A stretch of 64,000 nt of DNA from Gammaproteobacteria bacterium (GTDB lineage Bacteria; Pseudomonadota; Gammaproteobacteria; Steroidobacterales; Woeseiaceae), in contig JAOTWB010000008.1 in the NCBI GenBank assembly GCA_029863125.1, positions 1 to 64,000 on the forward strand, in the 5' to 3' direction. Both the position numbers and the translations under genes were made by a program. Under the pieces are notes generated by a model. It had not been told where the DNA came from. It ran no database searches and saw only the letters and a list, made by a program, of their open reading frames with translations. The first letter of the stretch is position 1. Each line of letters begins with the position of its first letter. Shown one piece after another: positions 17,432 to 25,442 of the stretch.

Positions 17432-17758
17432 TCAGTCGTTTTCCGTTTTACTCGCGCAGTCGATGCAGAGCAATACCGTCGGGTCGAACTCCAGGCGCTT
17501 GGGATTGATTGGCTCTTCGCACTTCAGGCACAGGCCGTACTCGCCGTCATCGATACGCTTCAAGGCCGCCGTGATTCGCTGCAGCATTTCATCGCGTCGC
17601 TGACTCGAGGCTTTGGCCATTGCCTGTGCCTGTATGGCATCCATTCGCGAGAGCCGACCGACTTTGGATTGATCCAGTTCGACGATCGCAGCCGATCCTT
17701 GGGCCGTTTCGTCAGCGGCCTGGAGCTCCGCCCGCAGCTTCAGTAACTTGTCGCGCAT
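17432..17758 (-). CDS. DksA/TraR-family zinc-finger regulator (short)
   Basis: A small protein of the DksA/TraR family, which acts in the RNA polymerase secondary channel. A helical coiled N-terminal part is followed by the C4 zinc finger CLKCEEPINPKRLEF...CIDCAS (two CxxC pairs). I choose the ATG at 17758 (108 residues), which has GAGG six bases upstream. A GTG at 17812 would add 18 residues. It is shorter than DksA proper (about 150), and the tip acidic pair typical of DksA is not obvious, so it is a paralogue and not the ppGpp cofactor itself. It is divergent from the hydrolase gene. Confidence 0.85.
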   Translation of the reverse strand: MRDKLLKLRAELQAADETAQGSAAIVELDQSKVGRLSRMDAIQAQAMAKASSQRRDEMLQRITAALKRIDDGEYGLCLKCEEPINPKRLEFDPTVLLCIDCASKTEND

Positions 17759-17850
17759 AGTCGCCTCATACGCTGTGCCCAGGTTAGACTTGCGGCACTC
17801 GTCCCGAGCCACTTTGCGGTTTTCGCCGTATTCCTGTCAAATCACGAACT

Positions 17851-18795
17851 ATGTTTCCTGAACCGCAGTTCGTCGATACAAACGGTATTCGTATGGCCGT
17901 CTTCGAGCAGGGAAACGGACTACCCGTCATTCTGCTGCACGGTTTTCCCGAGCTGGCCTTCTCCTGGCGCCATCAAATCCCGGCGCTGGCGAGGGCGGGC
18001 TTCCGGGCGATCGCACCGGATCAGCGCGGCTACGGCAGGACCAGCGTACCGCCGCGGGTATCGGACTATCGGGTTGAAGAGCTGATCGCTGACATTCACG
18101 GCCTGCTCGACGCGCTGGAACTTCAAAGTGCCGTATTTATCGGCCATGACATGGGCGCAATTTTGCTTTGGCAAATGGCTATGCTCGCGCCCGAACGCAT
18201 CGATAAACTGGTCATCCTCAATATTCCGCACTACCCGCGCCCGTCGCAGGACCCTGTCTCAATATGGCGACGACGTTTCGGCGAAGATTTCTACATCGTC
18301 AATTTCCAGGATTCGCATGAGTCGGATCGGGTATTTGCGGCCGATACCGCACACTTTTTCGACGTCACGATGCGCCGCAACCAGGTTCCCCGCGCAGTGT
18401 TCGACAGGCTTCCGCCAGAACGTAAGGTCATCAGCCTTCTCAAGCCCCTGTCGCGGAAAGCGCAGAGCGGGGACCCGCTCTTGTCCGCGGCAGAACGCGA
18501 CTATTACGCGTCGGCTTTCGCCACCAGCGGCTTTACCGGGGCCATCAACTGGTACCGTAACTGGAAGCACAATTGGGAGGTGCTCGAGGGCGTGGATCCG
18601 ATAATCAGAATACCGACTTTGTTCATCGGCGCGGTCGACGATCTGATCATTGCGCCCGAGCACATCGAAGGGATGCGGCCGCTCGTGACCGATCTCGAGA
18701 TTCGAATGCTGGAGAACTGCGGGCACTGGAGCCAGCAGGAGAGGCCCGACGAAGTGAACCGCCTAATACTGGAGTGGTTAGTTGATTGCCGGTGA
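17851..18795 (+). CDS. Alpha/beta hydrolase, epoxide-hydrolase-like
   Basis: A 314-residue enzyme of the alpha/beta fold. HGFPELAFSWRHQ is the oxyanion-hole HG-X-P segment of epoxide hydrolases. GHDMGA carries an Asp nucleophile, where esterases have Ser, and GHWSQQERPDEVN carries the catalytic His. DQRGYGRTS matches the conserved DxRGYG block. The cap region includes FTGAINWYRNW with a Tyr of the kind that polarises the epoxide oxygen. These residues favour hydrolysis of epoxides by an Asp-ester intermediate, with haloalkane dehalogenase the main alternative. The physiological substrate is unknown. The tail overlaps the convergent FrnE-like gene by 18 bp. Confidence 0.9.
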   Translation: MFPEPQFVDTNGIRMAVFEQGNGLPVILLHGFPELAFSWRHQIPALARAGFRAIAPDQRGYGRTSVPPRVSDYRVEELIADIHGLLDALELQSAVFIGHDMGAILLWQMAMLAPERIDKLVILNIPHYPRPSQDPVSIWRRRFGEDFYIVNFQDSHESDRVFAADTAHFFDVTMRRNQVPRAVFDRLPPERKVISLLKPLSRKAQSGDPLLSAAERDYYASAFATSGFTGAINWYRNWKHNWEVLEGVDPIIRIPTLFIGAVDDLIIAPEHIEGMRPLVTDLEIRMLENCGHWSQQERPDEVNRLILEWLVDCR

Positions 18796-19500
18796 TTCCA
18801 GAGCGTCGCTACCCTCACCAAACATCGCACGATCGAACGCGGTGACAATGACATCCGTCGGCTGGACACCGACAATCAACAGGCGTCGATTGACAAGGTA
18901 ACCCGGAACACCGACCAGGCCACTGCCACGCACCTGTCCTTCACGCGCCAGCACGCGCTGTCTGCCTTGCTCACTATCGATCGCCCTGTTGATATCGCTG
19001 GCGGAAATGTCGTGAGCCCGAGCGATATCGAGCAGATCATTTCTGTCGCCGATGTTCCGTCCCTGTTCGAAAAAAGCGGACAACAGGTCTTCAGCGAGCG
19101 CCGACTGGTCCACTCCCAGCGACTCGGCGAGTTGCATCACCTGGTGCACTGGAATCGTATTCGGAACGTGTCGAAGTTTGTCGAAGCGAAAGTCGATACC
19201 GACCGCTTTACCCTCGGCGACCAGGTGTTTGAGTACAGGTTCGACGTTGGCGGGGCTGCCGAACCGGCGCGTAAGAAAATCGTCGAACGGCTCTCCTTCG
19301 GCAAGAATCTCAGGATTGAGCTGGTACGGGTACCAGCTCACATCACTGGGTCCCTGCACCGCTTTGAGTGCCTCATCGAAACGTCGCTTGCCGATAAAAC
19401 AAAATGGACATACAAAATCAGCAATCACTTCAACATGAAGTGCTGCGTTTGGTGCCACTCGGTCATTGCTTCGGGCGATGTTGGATAATGTTTCGCTCAC
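18778..19500 (-). CDS. DsbA-family oxidoreductase, FrnE-like
   Basis: From GTG 19500, preceded by GGAGG nine bases upstream, the protein has 240 residues and no export signal, as expected for cytoplasmic FrnE-type DsbA relatives. The thioredoxin-like active site is ADFVCPFCFIGKRRFDEAL (CPFC). The helical insertion domain and the cis-Pro loop (VGVPGYLVNRRLLI) are present. Family members act as thiol-disulfide oxidoreductases linked to oxidative stress (Deinococcus FrnE), and related folds act as 2-hydroxychromene-2-carboxylate isomerases. An open frame continues upstream to 19599 but has no ribosome site and an Arg-rich content. Confidence 0.85.
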   Translation of the reverse strand: MSETLSNIARSNDRVAPNAALHVEVIADFVCPFCFIGKRRFDEALKAVQGPSDVSWYPYQLNPEILAEGEPFDDFLTRRFGSPANVEPVLKHLVAEGKAVGIDFRFDKLRHVPNTIPVHQVMQLAESLGVDQSALAEDLLSAFFEQGRNIGDRNDLLDIARAHDISASDINRAIDSEQGRQRVLAREGQVRGSGLVGVPGYLVNRRLLIVGVQPTDVIVTAFDRAMFGEGSDALESPAIN

Positions 19501-19939
19501 TGCCTCAATCCTCCTGCGTCTTCTCTGAAGTTGGGGCCATTCCGTCAATCTCAAGCGTAGACCGGTCGTGTTGAACCCGGGATGAACAGCAACCGACATT
19601 TCTTTGGACGCCGACTCCGCGCAAGAGGTTGCGTGCTTTTGTGCAAAATTGGCAGAACTTTCCAGAAATTGCGATAAACGATCTTTAACATCGTCTAATG
19701 TCGGAAAAAATGACGATCAGTGCCAGCTACGTTCGTGCGTATTCGTGCCCCATTGATTATGCGTTTTAAGGGCTTTTTGACGATTTTATGCGGATTTATG
19801 GATGATTTAACGGAATTTCATGCTTTTTTTTATTCGGCGCGGCCCGATTTGAGCCAAGATGACCCTGTCGAGCAGCGGGCCAGGGAAAGCCTCTGACTTA
19901 ACTCGATAGTTAACCGCATTTAACGACATTTAGAGGCTT
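19501..19939. other. AT-rich intergenic region of about 440 bp without a recognisable gene
   Basis: This stretch is clearly AT-richer than its surroundings and has no supported frame. Recurrent short motifs of the type TTTAACG, TTTATGG and GCATTTAACG occur between 19670 and 19930, including TTTAAC at 19684, TTTAAGG at 19764 and CGCATTTAACGACATTTAG near the right end. It contains the promoter side of the FrnE-like gene and lies downstream of the membrane-protein gene. A small RNA, a protein-binding AT tract or decayed DNA are all possible. Confidence 0.4.
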
Positions 19940-20368
19940 TTATAGCCTGTTTTGGCCCTTCAGGTCTTTGATGCCTTTCACCCAGGCAACGTAGGCCATC
20001 CCGCCGGAAATCATGAAATTGTAAATCTCCGGCATCGTGATGAAACCGCTGCCTGTTTCGAGCATGCGGTCGGTCAGCAGCATGGCCCTCATGCCCATGC
20101 CGATAATCAATGCCGAGAGGGTTACGAGCGATTCGAAGGCGCTGATCAAGACGGTCCAGGCCGGACGCCAGAGCATCAGCGCCAGGCAGCTAAAACACAC
20201 GCCGTAGTAAGCGATCCGGACCATTGGCAGAGACTCGAGAAACGCCAGGCGGATATTGAAACCCAGCGCGAAATCGAGGAGGACGAAGAGCACTGTCGCC
20301 GCGTAGTAAAGGACGAGGATTGTGCTCGGATCGGGGTTACCCGGTGTCTTGACGGCTGGACTCCTCAT
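19940..20368 (-). CDS. Hypothetical integral membrane protein, 142 residues
   Basis: I do not recognise the family. About four hydrophobic helices are visible: VLYYAATVLFVLLDFALGF, the stretch around MVRIAYYGVCFSCLALMLW, LISAFESLVTLSALIIGMGM, and FMISGGMAYVAWV near the C-terminus. The end is charged (KGIKDLKGQNRL). The start may be ATG 20368 or an in-frame TTG at 20383, and neither has a strong ribosome site. It is divergent from msrP, about 100 bp away. Nothing in the sequence indicates a function. Confidence 0.6.
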   Translation of the reverse strand: MRSPAVKTPGNPDPSTILVLYYAATVLFVLLDFALGFNIRLAFLESLPMVRIAYYGVCFSCLALMLWRPAWTVLISAFESLVTLSALIIGMGMRAMLLTDRMLETGSGFITMPEIYNFMISGGMAYVAWVKGIKDLKGQNRL

Positions 20369-20466
20369 AACAATATGTTGCAAGCATCACTTGCCGCGCC
20401 AAATTGTGCAATATTCGGCGTCCAGCCCCGGTCTAGTTAGGCAACGCTGTCTTCAGGAGTCCCCGT

Positions 20467-21426
20467 GTGTTGATCAGGAAGCAGGCCGATATTCGGCCAT
20501 CGGAAATCACCAGCGAAAAGAACTACCTTAATCGTCGCGCCTTCATCCGCGCGGGAGCCTTGTTCGGCGGCTCGATTCTGGCGCCGCCGGCGATTAGCGC
20601 CGTCGTGCCCGACGAACGCGGCGCCAGGCTCGCTAAGGTCCGCAAGAGTTCGTTCAGCACCGACGAGGCGGCGAACAGCTTCGAAGATATCACTACCTAC
20701 AACAACTACTACGAGTTTGGGACCGGCAAGGGCGATCCCTACAGGAATGCGCAGGATTTTGACCCTCTGCCCTGGACGATAGAGGTCGAGGGACACGCAG
20801 AGAAGACCGGTACCTTCGACCTGGAGGACTTCATCAAACCGTTCGATCTCGAAGAGCGCATTTATCGCATGCGCTGCGTGGAGGCCTGGTCCATGGTAAT
20901 CCCGTGGGTTGGCATTTCCCTGGCCGATGTCGTCAAGCACTTCAAGCCAACGTCGAAAGCGAAATACGTTGCCTTCGAAACGCTCAACGACCGCAAGCGC
21001 ATGCCGGGGGTTCGCCGGGGGTCTCTGGACTGGCCATACCGTGAAGGGCTGACCATTGCCGAGGCAGTCAATCCGCTGCCCATCCTGGCGGTCGGCCTTT
21101 ACGGCCAGGTGTTGCCGAACCAGAACGGCGCGCCGATCCGGCTCGTCGTGCCGTGGAAGTACGGCTTCAAGGGCATCAAGGGCATTGTGCGAATGCGCTT
21201 TACCGAAAAACAGCCGGAGACGAGCTGGAACATGGCGCAGCCGCGCGAGTATGGTTTCTACGCCAACGTGAACCCCAACGTCGATCACCCCCGCTGGAGC
21301 CAGGCTCGCGAGCGCCGCATCGGTGCCGGCATCTTTGCGAGCAAGCAACCCACGTTGATGTTCAACGGCTACGGCGAAGAGGTCGCACACCTGTACAAAG
21401 GCCTCGATCTTCGCCGCAACTACTAG
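20467..21426 (+). CDS. msrP: Protein-methionine-sulfoxide reductase catalytic subunit MsrP (YedY)
   Basis: A periplasmic molybdenum-cofactor enzyme that repairs oxidised methionines in envelope proteins with electrons from MsrQ. The 319-residue protein has a Tat-type leader, [19 protein letters not shown]. The Mo ligand cysteine is in [15 protein letters not shown], and WPYREGL and [18 protein letters not shown] are conserved cofactor-contact blocks. E. coli MsrP has 334 residues. The start is GTG 20467, seven bases after AGGAG. It is followed directly by msrQ, the usual partner. Confidence 0.95.
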   Translation: MLIRKQADIRPSEITSEKNYLNRRAFIRAGALFGGSILAPPAISAVVPDERGARLAKVRKSSFSTDEAANSFEDITTYNNYYEFGTGKGDPYRNAQDFDPLPWTIEVEGHAEKTGTFDLEDFIKPFDLEERIYRMRCVEAWSMVIPWVGISLADVVKHFKPTSKAKYVAFETLNDRKRMPGVRRGSLDWPYREGLTIAEAVNPLPILAVGLYGQVLPNQNGAPIRLVVPWKYGFKGIKGIVRMRFTEKQPETSWNMAQPREYGFYANVNPNVDHPRWSQARERRIGAGIFASKQPTLMFNGYGEEVAHLYKGLDLRRNY

Positions 21427-21433
21427 GACTTAC

Positions 21434-22075
21434 TTGGATACGCTGACGCAAGTCCGACGCATCTGGAAGCCCGTTGTCTTCCTGCTATGCCTGGTCCCTG
21501 CGCTCCTCGTTGTCACCGACGCTTTCGAGCTGACGGGCCGGCTGGGCGCAAACCCGATTGAAGAAATCCAGGACCGTTTCGGGATCTGGGCCCTGCGGTT
21601 CATCATGGTTACGCTGGCCGTCACGCCGCTACGTCGGATCACGGGCTGGAACTGGTTGGCACGTTTCCGGCGGATGTTCGGTCTTTTCGCTTTTTTTTAC
21701 GTGCTGATGCACTTCCTTAGCTGGCTGATACTCGATCAGGGCATACTGCTCTCCGCGATTCTCGAAGACATCGTCGAACGGCCGTTTATTACGATTGGCT
21801 TCATCGCATTGCTGCTGCTGACGGCGCTGGCAGCCACGTCCACGAACGCCATGCGCCAACGACTGGGCCGACGATGGCAGACGCTGCACTACGCGGTCTA
21901 CCTGATCGCCATGCTGGGTGTTTGGCACTACTGGTGGCAGGTCAAGCAGGACATAAGGGAACCCCTCATGTATGCCATCATTCTCGCCGCGCTGTTGGGG
22001 GCTCGCATCATCTGGAGCCGGGCTCATAAGAAAAAACGGCGTCGAGCGGCTCACCAAATACCGCAGCAATCTTGA
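21434..22075 (+). CDS. msrQ: Heme-binding membrane subunit MsrQ (YedZ)
   Basis: The b-type heme membrane partner of MsrP, passing electrons from the quinone pool to the periplasmic reductase. The 213-residue protein shows about six transmembrane helices. The ferric-reductase-like core includes TLAVTPLRRITGWNWLARFRR, HFLSW with a heme His, and WQTLHYAVYLIAMLGVWHYWWQVK with further His ligands. The start is TTG 21434, 7 bp after msrP, which fits coupled expression. The last 68 bp lie antisense to the XRE regulator gene, an unusual overlap. Confidence 0.94.
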   Translation: MDTLTQVRRIWKPVVFLLCLVPALLVVTDAFELTGRLGANPIEEIQDRFGIWALRFIMVTLAVTPLRRITGWNWLARFRRMFGLFAFFYVLMHFLSWLILDQGILLSAILEDIVERPFITIGFIALLLLTALAATSTNAMRQRLGRRWQTLHYAVYLIAMLGVWHYWWQVKQDIREPLMYAIILAALLGARIIWSRAHKKKRRRAAHQIPQQS

Positions 22076-22229
22076 ACGCCGCCTCCAGCGACGGCGAATA
22101 TTTTTCCTTTTCGATGGCGACGATTGTCTGCCGCGTCACACCCACCTTTTCGGCCAACGCCTGTTGAGTCATCTCGCCGTGCTGGAAGCGCAGCGTCCGG
22201 ATATTGTTGCGGACGTGAGTCTTTGCCAT
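22008..22229 (-). CDS. Small XRE-family helix-turn-helix regulator
   Basis: A 73-residue, single-domain regulator, beginning MAKTHVRNNIRTLRFQ. The HTH is MTQQALAEKVGVTRQTIVAIE, typical of the YozG/Cro-like subgroup whose genes often sit next to small membrane proteins. Its start shares one base with the stop of the upstream membrane-protein gene (TGATG), so the two are coupled. The 3' end runs 68 bp into the end of msrQ on the other strand. Autoregulation through the repeats at 22715-22748 is inferred. Confidence 0.9.
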   Translation of the reverse strand: MAKTHVRNNIRTLRFQHGEMTQQALAEKVGVTRQTIVAIEKEKYSPSLEAAFKIAAVFGEPLDAVFSYEPGSR

Positions 22230-22687
22230 CAGGCACCTGCCCGGTAATACCAGACCTGCGAAGCAAGCTTGCTGATCTCCGCGACCGTCAGCACGAACAG
22301 TATCCAGACCGCAATGGTTAGGGCGCCCATGGTCTCTACCGGCGTAATCGCCTCGATCGCCTCGATCGCAATAATTCGTCCAACCAGCGTGAAGAGGCCG
22401 ATTCCCAGGACGAAGCCGGCGACTCGCTCAGCTTTAATATTGATAAAAACGTCCCTCTCGTCTTTTGCACCGCCACCCCTGCTCGCGATGATCACGTGGT
22501 AAACGATCTCGATGATGACCAGGGCGACGACGCAGCCAATACTGATCGCGATGAGGTCAGCCGCTGCCCCGTTATTCCCGGCCGCCGCAAACGCTGCCGG
22601 AAAATACCAGTAGGACACCAGCCCCAGGGCTAGCAGTGACCCCCACGCACTTTTTTCCTGAAATGTCATATTCACCGCTATCTCCAT
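22229..22687 (-). CDS. Small integral membrane protein coupled to XRE regulator
   Basis: A 152-residue protein with four hydrophobic helices: about residues 14-34 (GSLLALGLVSYWYFPAAFAA), 44-66, 90-112 (VAGFVLGIGLFTLVGRIIA) and 120-142 (MGALTIAVWILFVLTVAEI). Between helices 2 and 3 a charged loop (GGGAKDERDVFINIKAER) resembles the DERD loop seen in other membrane proteins paired with YozG-like regulators. Function is unknown. An alternative ATG is at 22669. It is the first gene of a two-gene unit with the regulator and has an AT-rich promoter with direct repeats. Confidence 0.75.
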   Translation of the reverse strand: MEIAVNMTFQEKSAWGSLLALGLVSYWYFPAAFAAAGNNGAAADLIAISIGCVVALVIIEIVYHVIIASRGGGAKDERDVFINIKAERVAGFVLGIGLFTLVGRIIAIEAIEAITPVETMGALTIAVWILFVLTVAEISKLASQVWYYRAGA

Positions 22688-22714
22688 TGAATTGCACGAT
22701 AGAGGGAATGTATA

Positions 22715-22748
22715 CTATTTTTTACATTATGTCTATCTTTTTTTACAT
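22715..22748 (-). promoter_or_regulatory. AT-rich promoter with direct repeats before the membrane protein/XRE pair
   Basis: Two near-identical repeats, CTATTTTTTACAT (22715-22727) and CTATCTTTTTTTACAT (22733-22748), lie 28-61 bp upstream of the pair. On the minus strand they read ATGTAAAAAATAG and ATGTAAAAAAAGATAG. A possible extended -10 (TATACA) lies just downstream. Spacing and copy number suit an operator for the small XRE regulator. Binding itself is inferred. Confidence 0.5.
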
Positions 22749-22759
22749 CAAGCTGCAGT

Positions 22760-22790
22760 GAAAAGCCGGGGCGGCCGCAGCCGTCCCGGC
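22760..22790 (-). terminator. Intrinsic terminator after the first Hsp20 gene
   Basis: On the minus strand, GCCGGG and CCCGGC arms enclose a second stem (CGGC/GCCG), followed by TTTTC. It lies about 20 bp after the hsp20 stop. Confidence 0.7.
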
Positions 22791-22810
22791 AATCTCACAC
22801 AGCCAGGTGG

Positions 22811-23299
22811 TCAGGCGACTTTGACTGTGTGTCTTTCCGCTGCCCGAACTTTCGGAAGCGCGATGTTAAGGATTCCGTCCTTCAACTCGGCGTGGATCTT
22901 TTCGAAATCCACTTCTTCCGGCAACAGCACCGTTCTCATGAACTTGCCGTAGCCGAGTTCGTGCCGATAGAACGCGTCCTTGGTCTCTTCTTCCTCGAAC
23001 TTCCTCTCGGCCTCAATCATCAGGCGGTCGCCCGAGATCGTGACCTCGATGTCGTCTTTTTCTATACCGGGCAGTTCGCCACGGACTACGAACTCTTTGT
23101 CGCGGTCAATGACATCGAGGCGGAAATCCCGCTCCATATCGATGTCTCTCGGCCACTTCAACCCAAAGGGCCCAAACGTCTCCATCCAGCGGCGTGGTGG
23201 GAAGCCCTCAAAGAACTCCTCCATGCTCTGGGTGAGAGGCGCCGTCCGTCTTACATCAATCGCCCCTTTGCGAGGCTCGATTCTGCGCAGGATTGACAT
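22811..23299 (-). CDS. Small heat-shock protein, Hsp20/alpha-crystallin family (first copy)
   Basis: An ATP-independent holdase of 162 residues. The ATG at 23299 has a perfect AAGGAGGTG ribosome site eight bases upstream. The alpha-crystallin domain spans about residues 55-150. It carries DKEFVVRGELPGIEKDDIEV, DRLMIEAERKFEEEET and ELKDGILNIALPK, the A-x-x-x-N-G-V-L-x-I-like motif near the C-terminus. The N-terminal arm contains FFEGFPPRRW. The C-terminal I-x-I/V tail motif may be HTVKVA. A hairpin lies in its leader. A second Hsp20 gene is 1.6 kb away, beyond a channel gene. Confidence 0.95.
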   Translation of the reverse strand: MSILRRIEPRKGAIDVRRTAPLTQSMEEFFEGFPPRRWMETFGPFGLKWPRDIDMERDFRLDVIDRDKEFVVRGELPGIEKDDIEVTISGDRLMIEAERKFEEEETKDAFYRHELGYGKFMRTVLLPEEVDFEKIHAELKDGILNIALPKVRAAERHTVKVA

Positions 23300-23605
23300 G
23301 TGACACACCTCCTTCCCTTAGCAACGCTGGCAAACCCTCGCCAGCAGATCATGTATACGCCCTTCCCACAATTCGGCAATTCGGAGATATCCGCATTGAC
23401 AGAGATTCATGCCTCTTGCAAAAACGCCCCGCTCTGCCCTGATCTTCGCACCTCAGCTAATGCTCCCGAAAGAGTAGCGCGACGCGAACGCTCAGTTGGC
23501 GAGGACACAATTCTTAACAATTGATGCATTTCTCGAGTGGGCAATATCAGCAATACTCTGGATAAATAAACGTGAATGAATCACGACATCCGGGAGGGTC
23601 ACAAA
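23300..23605. other. Divergent intergenic region between hsp20 and the CmpX-like gene
   Basis: About 300 bp without a gene. On the minus strand the hsp20 leader contains a CTGGC/GCCAG hairpin (23328-23345) and TTGCT shortly before the ribosome site. A possible sigma-70 promoter reads TTGCCG, 16 bp, TATACA. On the plus strand TTGATG (23521-23526), 18 bp, TATCAG could serve the channel gene. No CIRCE or clear sigma-32 sequence is seen. Confidence 0.4.
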
Positions 23606-24784
23606 ATGAACGATATCATCAGCAGCTTAACCGAGTTCCTGGGACCCGCAGGCTCCAGCGCGCTTGGTCATGCGTTGGTCGGCCTCGCGATTCTCATCAT
23701 CGGTCTTTTCGTCGTCAAGCTCGTAATTGGCGTCTTCAAGCGCGTGTTGCAAAGAGTGTCGATGCTGCATCGGACCAACCCTGACGGTTCTGTGACGGAC
23801 CTGGTAACGCCGATTGCGTCCTTGGTCAAAGCGGTGCTTACGATTTTCGTGCTTATCGCCGTACTTCAACATTTCGGACTGACCGACGTGCTGGAGCCGT
23901 TGAAGAACCTGGTCAACAAGTTCATGGGCGCGGTACCCAACATCATTGGGGCCGGTGTCATCGGCTACGCGGGCTGGGTCATTGCGAAGATCGTCTCCCA
24001 GCTGGCGGGCGTCGGGCTGGCCAAGGTTGACCAGCAGCTTGCCGAACGGCTGGGCAACAAGGAAATCAGCATTTCCAAATTTGGTAGCGCACTCATCATG
24101 GCCGTCATCCTGCTGCCGATTGCGGTGTCCGCGTTGGGCGTCCTGAACATTCCGGCGATCTCGGACCCGGCTTCTGCGATGATCGAGAAACTAATGGCAG
24201 CCGTGCCCAATATCATCGGCGCCGGCATCATTCTGCTGGTGGTGTTCTTTGCCGCGAAATTTGTAGTCTTTATCCTCAGCGGTCTTCTCGATGGCGCGAA
24301 CATCAATGCCTTACCGCAGAAAATGGGTATACAGGGCCTGTTCACCGAGTCGTTCACACCGACACGACTCGTCGGCGTTGCGATCATGTTCTTCTCGATG
24401 GTTGCTGCAGCCACCGCAGCCGTGAATCTCCTTGGCATCGATATAATCTCCGAAGTATTCGCCAGGGTTCTGCAATTCGGTGGCGGAATTCTGGTTGGTG
24501 GCGTGATTTTGATAATCGGCAACTTTCTCAGCACGATCGCTTACAACAAGCTATCAAGCCACGGGAGCGGTGGCCTCGCAAATATCGCGAGAATCGCGAT
24601 CCTTGGTCTTGTGCTGGCAATGGGTCTCAAGGCGATGGGCCTCGCTGACAATATTGTGACCATGGCGTTCGGCTTCACGCTGGGCAGCGTCGCGGTTGCA
24701 ACGGCGCTTGCCTTTGGCCTCGGTGGCAGAGACGCTGCTAAAGCGATCGCAGACGGCTGGGCGCAAAAAATCAAACTGCAGTAG
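23606..24784 (+). CDS. CmpX-like membrane protein with repeated conserved TM-helix motifs (mechanosensitive-channel superfamily)
   Basis: A 392-residue protein from ATG 23606, which has GGAGGG upstream. Several helices share the conserved TM-helix motif AVPNIIGAG, once in GAVPNIIGAGVIGYAG and again in AAVPNIIGAGIILLV, with a related third copy near ILVGGVILIIGN. These repeats characterise the CmpX/YjbB-type group associated with mechanosensitive channels. The final hydrophobic segment, GSVAVATALAFGLGGRDAAK, looks like the MscS pore helix, but the beta domain is absent. It may affect membrane tension responses or envelope homeostasis. A strong terminator follows. Confidence 0.8.
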   Translation: MNDIISSLTEFLGPAGSSALGHALVGLAILIIGLFVVKLVIGVFKRVLQRVSMLHRTNPDGSVTDLVTPIASLVKAVLTIFVLIAVLQHFGLTDVLEPLKNLVNKFMGAVPNIIGAGVIGYAGWVIAKIVSQLAGVGLAKVDQQLAERLGNKEISISKFGSALIMAVILLPIAVSALGVLNIPAISDPASAMIEKLMAAVPNIIGAGIILLVVFFAAKFVVFILSGLLDGANINALPQKMGIQGLFTESFTPTRLVGVAIMFFSMVAAATAAVNLLGIDIISEVFARVLQFGGGILVGGVILIIGNFLSTIAYNKLSSHGSGGLANIARIAILGLVLAMGLKAMGLADNIVTMAFGFTLGSVAVATALAFGLGGRDAAKAIADGWAQKIKLQ

Positions 24785-24807
24785 TTAACTGTCAGATGAC
24801 TACAGAA

Positions 24808-24836
24808 ATGGGCCGCTCACGCGGCCCATTTTTTTG
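24808..24836 (+). terminator. Intrinsic terminator after the CmpX-like gene
   Basis: ATGGGCCGC and GCGGCCCAT arms enclose a four-base loop (TCAC), followed by a run of T residues. It lies about 25 bp after the stop of the channel gene. Confidence 0.9.
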
Positions 24837-24929
24837 ACTGATTCAGGATCCCGGGCGGCCACTGTGCGTATGGCGGCTGTCAAGACTATCCCGACACCAC
24901 CAAGGCTCGGTCGCGACGGCGGCGAGCTA

Positions 24930-25442
24930 TCAGGTGGCTTTGGTCACCTTGATTTTCTTTGCCGCGGCGGATTTTCCCTTTTTTTTCGGCGCCTCGATTT
25001 CCAGCATTCCATGCTCGAATTCCGCCTCTATCTTGTCGACGTCGATATCCGACGGCAAAGCGATTTGCCGATAGACATCGTTGCTCCGGAATTCGCTCCA
25101 GCGAACTTTTTCGTCGCCTTCCTTGCGCTTGTCATTGTGCGCGGCCTTGACGATTATTTCACGTGGTGTTGCTGTTACCGAGATTTCCTTCGGCTCGAAG
25201 CCCGCCAGCGCTACTTTGATCTCGAACTCGTCGTCTTCTTCGACGAGTTCGGCCGTCGGCCAGCATATCTCGCGTTGGGCGCTCAGCCAGTCATCGACAT
25301 CATTGCCCATACTGAAGCCGCGGTTTGCGAATAGGTTGTATGCGCGCACCCGGATCTGGTCCGCAATCTCGTCGAATTCCTTGAACACCGGCAGCTTGCG
25401 GTCTTCCGGGGAGCGCACTTTCTGAACTTTTAGATTGGACAT
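24930..25442 (-). CDS. Small heat-shock protein, Hsp20/alpha-crystallin family (second copy)
   Basis: A 170-residue holdase-type protein starting at ATG 25442 after a GAGGAGTG ribosome site. The alpha-crystallin core runs about from residue 55 to 155, with DDEFEIKVALAGFEPKEISV and FEHGMLEIEAPKK. The tail is Lys-rich (KGKSAAAKKIKVTKAT) and carries the IKV of an I-x-V motif. It is divergent in sequence from the other Hsp20 copy nearby and has a longer N-terminal arm (PEDRKLPVFKEFDEIADQIR), as in the HspA/IbpA-remote group with a DUF2934-like start. Stress induction is inferred only from the family. Confidence 0.92.
   Translation of the reverse strand: MSNLKVQKVRSPEDRKLPVFKEFDEIADQIRVRAYNLFANRGFSMGNDVDDWLSAQREICWPTAELVEEDDEFEIKVALAGFEPKEISVTATPREIIVKAAHNDKRKEGDEKVRWSEFRSNDVYRQIALPSDIDVDKIEAEFEHGMLEIEAPKKKGKSAAAKKIKVTKAT

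Noticed and set aside
20437-21390. Minus-strand frame of 317 codons over msrP
   Set aside because: msrP is convincing on the other strand (Tat leader, Mo-Cys motif), so this is its mirror frame.
23310-23325. CIRCE half-site TTAGCA near the hsp20 start
   Set aside because: The second arm (GAGTGCTAA) is absent, so it is a chance half-site.
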